DNA from: Streptomyces hilarionis
Lineage (GTDB): Bacteria > Actinomycetota > Actinomycetes > Streptomycetales > Streptomycetaceae
DNA: 35,807 nucleotides
Reading direction: 5' to 3'
Assembly (NCBI RefSeq): GCF_024539675.1
Contig: NZ_JAHHIT010000096.1
Location: 1 to 35,807 of the forward strand
Part shown: piece after piece, positions 31,448 through 35,807 of the stretch
Layout of the letters: each line of letters begins with the position of its first letter
Position numbering within the stretch: position 1 is the stretch's first letter
Made by a program: the position numbers and the translations under genes
The notes under the pieces: model-generated
Seen by the model: the letters and a program-made list of their open reading frames with translations, nothing else
Databases searched by the model: none
Told to the model about the DNA's origin: nothing

Positions 31448-32308
31448 ATGGCCCTCGTCACCCGCCGCAGCGCCCTCACCGCGTTCGGCGCCACGCTCGC
31501 GACCGTCCTGACCCCGGCCGCGGGCACCGCGTCCGCCGACGAACGCGCCCCTCGCGCACGCCCGTTGTGGCGCGCCCACGCCCACAACGACTACGCGCAC
31601 CCCCGCCCTCTCCTCGACGCGCTCGACCACCGCTTCGGCAGCGTCGAGGCCGACGTCCATCTCGTCGACGGCCGGCTCCTCGTCGCCCACGACCCGGCCG
31701 ACCTCGACCCCTCCCGCACCCTGGAGTCCCTCTACCTCGCCCCGCTGGCCGCCCGGGTGCGGGCAGGCCGCGGCGCGGTGTACCCCGGTCACCGCCGTCC
31801 GCTCCAGCTGCTGGTCGACATCAAGACCGAGGGGGCCGCCGCCTACCGGCAGCTCGACCGCGAACTGCGGCGCTACGCGCCCCTGTTCACGACCTGGGCG
31901 AAGGGCCGCATCCACGCGGGCCCGGTCACCGCCGTCGTCTCCGGCGACCGCGCGGCCCGCGTCCCGATGCAGGACCAGACCGTCCGCCGGGCCTTCTACG
32001 ACGGCAGGCTCGCCGATCTCGGCACGTCCGAGGCCTCGTTCGCCTCCCTGATCAGCGACAACTGGACGCTCCACTTCACCTGGTCCGGCCTCGGGGCCTT
32101 CCCCGAGGCGGAGCGGCGACGGCTGCGCGCCCTCGTGCGCACCGCCCACGCGCGCGGGCAGCAGGTGCGCTTCTGGGCCACCCCGGACGTGGCCGGTCCC
32201 GCCCGGGACGCCGTGTGGGCCGCACTCCTCGACGCCGGCGTGGACTACCTCAACACCGACGACCTGGCCGGCCTGGAAGCCTTCCTGGACGCCCGCCGGA
32301 CGCCGTAG
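31448..32308 (+). CDS. Exported PI-PLC/glycerophosphodiesterase-like phosphodiesterase
   Basis: A 286-residue protein of the phosphatidylinositol-phosphodiesterase/GDPD TIM-barrel superfamily. The N-terminus has a twin-arginine-type signal (R6-R7 in TRRSALTAFGAT, hydrophobic to about 28, cleavage near ASA-DE at 30), so it is likely exported folded. Catalytic-style residues are HAHNDY (H44, H46), VEADVHL (E68, D69), VAHDPAD (H81, D82) and LVDIKTEG with a conserved Lys, all common in GDPDs. NTDD near the C-terminus (in YLNTDDLAGLEAF) is typical. The ATG at 31448 has GGGAGG 7 bases upstream; an in-frame start at 31340 would spoil the signal. The substrate is unknown but probably a phospholipid head group or teichoic-acid-like polymer. 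Confidence 0.88.
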   Translation: MALVTRRSALTAFGATLATVLTPAAGTASADERAPRARPLWRAHAHNDYAHPRPLLDALDHRFGSVEADVHLVDGRLLVAHDPADLDPSRTLESLYLAPLAARVRAGRGAVYPGHRRPLQLLVDIKTEGAAAYRQLDRELRRYAPLFTTWAKGRIHAGPVTAVVSGDRAARVPMQDQTVRRAFYDGRLADLGTSEASFASLISDNWTLHFTWSGLGAFPEAERRRLRALVRTAHARGQQVRFWATPDVAGPARDAVWAALLDAGVDYLNTDDLAGLEAFLDARRTP

Positions 32309-32422
32309 CGCCCGTCTGACACCACTCGTTCGGCGGACGGCTCTCCAGCACGGCGGAACCCTCCTTTACGCCACACTTACGGCCGAACGCCGTGAAAGCG
32401 GACGTGGTGGAGGAGGTTGACG

Positions 32423-32617
32423 GTGGCCATTTCGATTTCCGCGGTGCTGTTGCTCGCGGTCCTGGCGATGATCTTCACGCGCAACGGCGGCCTGAAGGTC
32501 TCCCATGCGCTGGTCTGTCTGCTGCTCGGGTTCCTGCTGGCCGGCACCAGCATGGCGCCCACCATCCACAGCGGCCTCACGGCGACCGCCGACATCGTCG
32601 GCAGCCTTCGACCGTGA
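32423..32617 (+). CDS. Tiny membrane protein of unknown function
   Basis: A 64-residue protein with two hydrophobic segments (about 2-19, AISISAVLLLAVLAMIF, and 27-43, HALVCLLLGFLLAGT) joined by the loop TRNGGLKVS. The C-terminus (MAPTIHSGLTATADIVGSLRP) is mild and polar. The GTG at 32423 has AGGAGG 6 bases upstream, which is why I prefer it over the TTG two codons earlier. It is convergent with the exported glycosidase, ending 21 bases before its stop. I believe similar proteins recur in Streptomyces but cannot name a family or function. No metal or catalytic motif is visible. Confidence 0.75.
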   Translation: MAISISAVLLLAVLAMIFTRNGGLKVSHALVCLLLGFLLAGTSMAPTIHSGLTATADIVGSLRP

Positions 32618-32618
32618 G

Positions 32619-32631
32619 GCCCCGCCGGGGC
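32619..32631. terminator. Short hairpin between convergent genes
   Basis: GCCCC and GGGGC close over a 3-base loop immediately after the stop of the tiny membrane protein and before the stop of the convergent glycosidase. It is small and the only structure in that gap. Confidence 0.3.
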
Positions 32632-32638
32632 GCCGGCG

Positions 32639-33880
32639 TCACCGGGTGAAGACCCCGATGCCGTTGGGCACCGGACGCTCCGACCCGTCGGACGGATGGT
32701 TGCGCACCGCGACCCGGGCCGCGCCCGGCCGACGGGCCACCAGGGTCGAGGATCCGCCGCCGTCCAGGCTGAAGCCCTCGCCGGCGCCGAGGTCCCGCAA
32801 CGCGGCGGCGACCTCGGCGACGGTCAGGCCCCGGCGGTACGCGGCGGCTCCGTCCAGTGCCAGCAGGAACACCCGCCTCCCGCCCGCGGCGATGCCCACG
32901 GCCGTGCGCACGGCCGACCGCGAGGCGTCGAGACCGGAGAGCGGCTCACCGCCCGACAGCAGGGGATACCCCCCGACGGCGAAGGCGTACGCCGACCGCG
33001 ACGCCGACCTCAGCGCGTAGTGAACCGTCACCCGTTGGCCCGCCACGAGCCGCCTCAGACGCCGCGCGCCCGCCTCCCGTCCGAGGAGGACCGTCGTGCC
33101 GACCGCGACGGCCCCGCCGCCGGGCGCCGCCGAGGCGGAGACGACCCGGCCCCGTCTGAGCGTCACCTCGTAGGTGCGCGTGGTGCATGCCCCGGCCCGC
33201 GCGACGTCCGTGCCGCAGGCGGCCCGCCGGCGCGAGACGCCGCCCCAGTCCGAGGTGTACGCGCCGACGGAGTTCTCGGGCAGCGCGTACTGGTTGACGC
33301 CGCCCAGCGGCAGCCGCCGGCCCGCGGCGGCGTACCACCCGTCCAGGGTCAGGCTGTCCAGCCGCGCCCTGCCGTCGGTCCCCACGCCGACCACGGCCCT
33401 GGTGTTCGTGCCCGGAGGCGGCGGGGGCCCGAACCGCTGCGCGTCGGGGACGGCCCCCTTGAGGGCGCGGCCGTTCGCGACGGCCGGGCCCACGCTCGAC
33501 CCGGTCGCCTCGACACCCGGGTGCTGCGCCTCGGAGATGTCGAAGAAGTCGCCGTTGACGCCGGCGACGGCCCCCTGCCGGTCGGCCAGCGCGGAGAGCG
33601 GCGCGCGGGACGCGACCGCCCCCGGGTACAACAGACCCAGCCGCACACGGGGGTTGGCGAGATCGACGTCGAGCACGTGCGCGCGCGCCGTCCCGGCGGC
33701 CCCCCTCAGGTCGTACTGCCGGTACGACACGCCCGCCGCCACCTGGGTCGCGGTCCCGGCCGGGGTGGCGGCGTCGGCCGGGACCGTCCCCGCGAGCGTC
33801 GCGCCGGCCGTCACGCCCAGCGCGACGAGCAGGGCCAGAGACCTTCCGCGGACCCGGGACCGCTGGTGACGCCGCGTCAT
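32639..33880 (-). CDS. Secreted phosphodiester glycosidase-family protein (NAGPA-like)
   Basis: A 413-residue exported protein with the phosphodiester glycosidase (NAGPA) domain, related to the enzyme that uncovers mannose-6-phosphate in animals; bacterial members act on cell-wall or exopolysaccharide phosphodiesters. A Sec signal with basic MTRRHQRSRVRGRS, a hydrophobic run to about 32 and cleavage near ADA-AT is clear. The domain includes AGVNGDFFD (about 108-116), and the C-terminal DGGGSSTLV and NGIGVF motifs. Two cysteines (near 222 and 232) may form a disulfide. The start at 33880 has a G-rich ribosome site 5 bases upstream. It stands alone, with 198 bases to the next gene. I do not know the substrate. 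Confidence 0.85.
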   Translation of the reverse strand: MTRRHQRSRVRGRSLALLVALGVTAGATLAGTVPADAATPAGTATQVAAGVSYRQYDLRGAAGTARAHVLDVDLANPRVRLGLLYPGAVASRAPLSALADRQGAVAGVNGDFFDISEAQHPGVEATGSSVGPAVANGRALKGAVPDAQRFGPPPPPGTNTRAVVGVGTDGRARLDSLTLDGWYAAAGRRLPLGGVNQYALPENSVGAYTSDWGGVSRRRAACGTDVARAGACTTRTYEVTLRRGRVVSASAAPGGGAVAVGTTVLLGREAGARRLRRLVAGQRVTVHYALRSASRSAYAFAVGGYPLLSGGEPLSGLDASRSAVRTAVGIAAGGRRVFLLALDGAAAYRRGLTVAEVAAALRDLGAGEGFSLDGGGSSTLVARRPGAARVAVRNHPSDGSERPVPNGIGVFTR

Positions 33881-34078
33881 GGACCCCCCCTGGGTTGATC
33901 GGGGCGCAACTGTCTCAGAGACGCGGGAACGACCGGCGGGGAGTCGGTGTGAAGACCACGGAACGGGTGAGGAAACCCACGATTGCGGGTGGCCCGCTCC
34001 GCCGTTCGGCCGTGCCGCACGGCGGGTTGTGCTAGGCCGTTGTCGCGACGGGACCCTGCCCGACGCCGGCGGCGGGCC

Positions 34079-34621
34079 TCAGCGCGCGGCGGGCCGGTCC
34101 GGCGGCGGCGCCGCGTAGCAGTTCAGCAGCACGCTGCGTGCCGGACCCCACTGCTGGACGACGCTGCCGAGGCCCTGCCACCCCAGTCGCTCGTAGAACG
34201 CCGCCGCCGGGTCCGCGGCGACCACGTCCAGGACCGGATGCAGCCCGCGGGCCCGCGCCGTCCCCACGGCCCGTTCCAGCAGGGCCGCGCCGATCCCGTG
34301 CCCGCGGGCGGCGGGGGAGACGTACAGCCGGCTGACGACCGCGGGGGCCGGCCGGTCCGGACGGCCGCTCCACAGGGCCGCCGCCGCGTCCCCCTCGTCG
34401 GCCGCGCACAGCGCGACGTGCCCGACGACCAGCCCGTGCAGTTCGGCCGCCCAGCCCGCGAGCAGTGTGGCCGGAGTCAGCCAGGCGGCGGGGCGTTCGG
34501 GCCAGTCGACCGGGTAGCCGCTGTGCTCGTGGACGAGGGCCAGGGCCGCCACGCAGGCGTCGAGGTCGGCCGCCCGGCGGGGCCGGACGACGGCGGAGGG
34601 CGGGCCCGCGGGGTCAGTCAT
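34079..34621 (-). CDS. GNAT-family N-acetyltransferase
   Basis: A 180-residue GNAT acyltransferase. The acetyl-CoA pyrophosphate loop RGHGIG (106-111) in VVSRLYVSPAARGHGIGAAL, strand beta-4 and the C-terminal AFYERLGWQGLG (141-152) are typical. The ATG at 34621 overlaps the stop of the upstream methyltransferase-Nudix gene (ATGACTGA), so translation is coupled. The substrate amine is not deducible from sequence; the coupling suggests a shared small-molecule or nucleotide-related task. The C-terminal tail (about 165-180) is proline-rich. Upstream of the ATG no separate ribosome site is seen, in line with coupling. Confidence 0.9.
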   Translation of the reverse strand: MTDPAGPPSAVVRPRRAADLDACVAALALVHEHSGYPVDWPERPAAWLTPATLLAGWAAELHGLVVGHVALCAADEGDAAAALWSGRPDRPAPAVVSRLYVSPAARGHGIGAALLERAVGTARARGLHPVLDVVAADPAAAFYERLGWQGLGSVVQQWGPARSVLLNCYAAPPPDRPAAR

Positions 34622-35804
34622 CGCCGCCCGCCCCTGCGGCGAAGGCGGCGAAACGGGCCGGGGCGTGATCGATCGGCAGATCGGGACGCCACGCGGTGAG
34701 GGACTGGGCGCTGCACACGAACAGCGACGGCGGCAGCCCGTCCAGCGGGTACCAGCGCCAGTCGCCGACGCTCTCGCCGGGCTGGTCGGCCGGCTCGCCC
34801 TCCCAGGCCGTGACGACGGCGCCGACCGTCATCCGCACGACCCCGCCGACCTGGTCGAGGAGCGTGCCCAGCAGGCGCACGTCCGACGGCGCCACGCGCA
34901 GGCCGGTCTCCTCGCGCACCTCGCGCACGACCGTCTCGCGGAGCGACTCCCCGGGCTCCACCGTGCCGCCCGGCAGCTCCCAGGTGCCCCCGCGGTGCCG
35001 GCCCAGGAGAAGCCCCCGCGGGCCGTGCAGGATGGCGCCGACGCCGAGCGTCGCGTGCGCGGCCGGCGGACGCCCGGCGCGGGGGCGGGCCCGGACGCGT
35101 TCCGGCCGCCGCGCCCGGTAGACGCGGTAGGCGGCCGCGTCGCCCGGGTCGGGCGACGCCACCGTCACGACGTCCTCGACCGTCAGCCCGTGGTCGGCGA
35201 GCAGCGCCTCCCACACCTCGGGGGCGGGCGCCCACCTGTGGACCGTCGTCTCCCCGCCGCCCGCGAACCGCAGGGTCTCGGGCCGTGCCGCCAGGTCCGG
35301 ACTCGGGCCCTCGCCCGCGGAGTCGGCGTGCGGCGCGGAGAAGCAGAGCGTCCCGCCGGGGGCCAGCGCGGTCGCCAGGGCGGGCAGCAGCCGGCGCGGG
35401 TCGACGAACGGCACGGCGTTCACGGAGTAGATCACGTCGTACGGCCCCGCCTCCCGCAGATGCGCCACGGCGTCGGCGTGGATCAGGCGCAGCCCCGGCA
35501 GAGCGCCGTAACGGGCCCCGGCCCGCTCGATCTGGCCCGCCGACGCGTCGACGGCGTCCACGACCGCGCCGTGCGCGCGCACGAGGTGCGCGGCGTGCCG
35601 CCCCGTGCCGCAGCCGAGGTCCAGGACGCGCCGGCCCCTCAGCTCGCCGAGGAAGGCGTCGTCCGGCCCCGCGTCACGGACTCCCCAGTCGATCCGCTGC
35701 GCCTCGTCCGGCACGGTGCCGCGTCGCAGATGGTGTGCCGCATAGGCCTGCCAGGCCGCGGCGTTGGCCGCCTCGGGTCCGTCGGGGGCGGGGGCAGGGG
35801 TCAT
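34614..35804 (-). CDS. SAM-dependent methyltransferase fused to a Nudix hydrolase
   Basis: A 396-residue two-domain protein. The N-terminal class I methyltransferase (about 15-230) has motif I VLDLGCGTGRH (60-70), acidic DAVDAS (83-88) and AVPFVDPRRLLPALATALAPGG. The C-terminal Nudix domain (about 250-385) has the box GTVEPGESLRETVV-REVREETGL at 280-302. Both domains look complete, and similar fusions are known in Streptomyces. A linker of Arg, Pro and Ala (235-250) joins them. The first visible start is ATG 35804, three bases from the window edge, so the ribosome site cannot be checked and a longer N-terminus is possible. The GNAT gene overlaps its stop. What the fusion modifies and hydrolyses is unknown. 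Confidence 0.9.
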   Translation of the reverse strand: MTPAPAPDGPEAANAAAWQAYAAHHLRRGTVPDEAQRIDWGVRDAGPDDAFLGELRGRRVLDLGCGTGRHAAHLVRAHGAVVDAVDASAGQIERAGARYGALPGLRLIHADAVAHLREAGPYDVIYSVNAVPFVDPRRLLPALATALAPGGTLCFSAPHADSAGEGPSPDLAARPETLRFAGGGETTVHRWAPAPEVWEALLADHGLTVEDVVTVASPDPGDAAAYRVYRARRPERVRARPRAGRPPAAHATLGVGAILHGPRGLLLGRHRGGTWELPGGTVEPGESLRETVVREVREETGLRVAPSDVRLLGTLLDQVGGVVRMTVGAVVTAWEGEPADQPGESVGDWRWYPLDGLPPSLFVCSAQSLTAWRPDLPIDHAPARFAAFAAGAGGDD

Positions 35805-35807
35805 GGG

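Noticed and set aside
33881..34078. Possible gene or RNA in the gap between the glycosidase and the GNAT gene
   Set aside because: I see no open frame with codon bias, no convincing hairpin and no clear promoter apart from what the glycosidase needs.

Overview
The window is high-GC actinobacterial chromosome, almost certainly Streptomyces. Third-codon-position GC bias is strong, and GTG/TTG starts and ATGA/GTGA stop-start overlaps are common. The secreted tripeptidyl aminopeptidase closely resembles the S. lividans/S. coelicolor enzyme as I remember it, and the gene order looks like the ureG-tap to lig neighbourhood of the S. coelicolor chromosome (from memory, not searched). I saw no tRNA, rRNA, insertion sequence, phage gene, CRISPR array or biosynthetic core enzyme, and no in-frame TTA (bldA) codon. 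The region reads as ordinary chromosome rather than an island. No gene-free stretch exceeds about 200 bases. The largest (17385-17574, 20939-21117, 33881-34078) hold promoters or nothing I can name. Bases 1-79 have no stop in any forward frame; if ureF precedes ureG, its end lies outside the window.

Layout. 80-1517: end of a urease accessory operon (ureG, ureD). 1632-3230: secreted tripeptidyl aminopeptidase. 3343-8091 (minus): a PlsC-type acyltransferase and two SpoIIE-type PP2C phosphatases with PAS/GAF sensors. 8203-10883 (minus): an Lrp/AsnC regulator, a guanidino-group hydrolase and ornithine aminotransferase, apparently an arginine-to-pyrroline-5-carboxylate route, with two matching 15-bp dyads in front of the hydrolase promoter. 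10963-15057 (plus): four closely packed genes, LytTR response regulator, DUF485-like membrane protein, sodium:solute symporter and LytS-type kinase; the last three start codons overlap or almost touch the previous stop. 15058-18303 and 18326-19561 (minus): a 56-residue membrane protein, a CtaG-type oxidase assembly protein, 6-phosphofructokinase, and GatD/MurT, which amidate peptidoglycan lipid II. 19723-22344: peptide deformylase, then a TetR regulator divergent from an acyl-CoA dehydrogenase.

22395-27297 (minus): a small unknown protein, a succinate-semialdehyde-type dehydrogenase, an ATP-dependent DNA ligase coupled to a Nudix hydrolase, and a thioredoxin-reductase-like flavoprotein divergent from a cupin-XRE regulator. 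28036-31276 (plus): a quinone oxidoreductase and two overlapping acyl-CoA dehydrogenase genes whose products have complementary sequence features, suggesting an obligate heteromer, behind a palindromic operator. 31448-35804: a Tat-exported phosphodiesterase, a tiny membrane protein, an exported phosphodiester glycosidase, a GNAT acetyltransferase and a methyltransferase-Nudix fusion.

Recurring themes are two-gene translational coupling, leaderless promoters in front of regulators, and compact palindromes exactly between convergent genes. The best candidates for an under-described system are the Lrp-guanidinohydrolase-rocD unit and the kinase/symporter/regulator operon.
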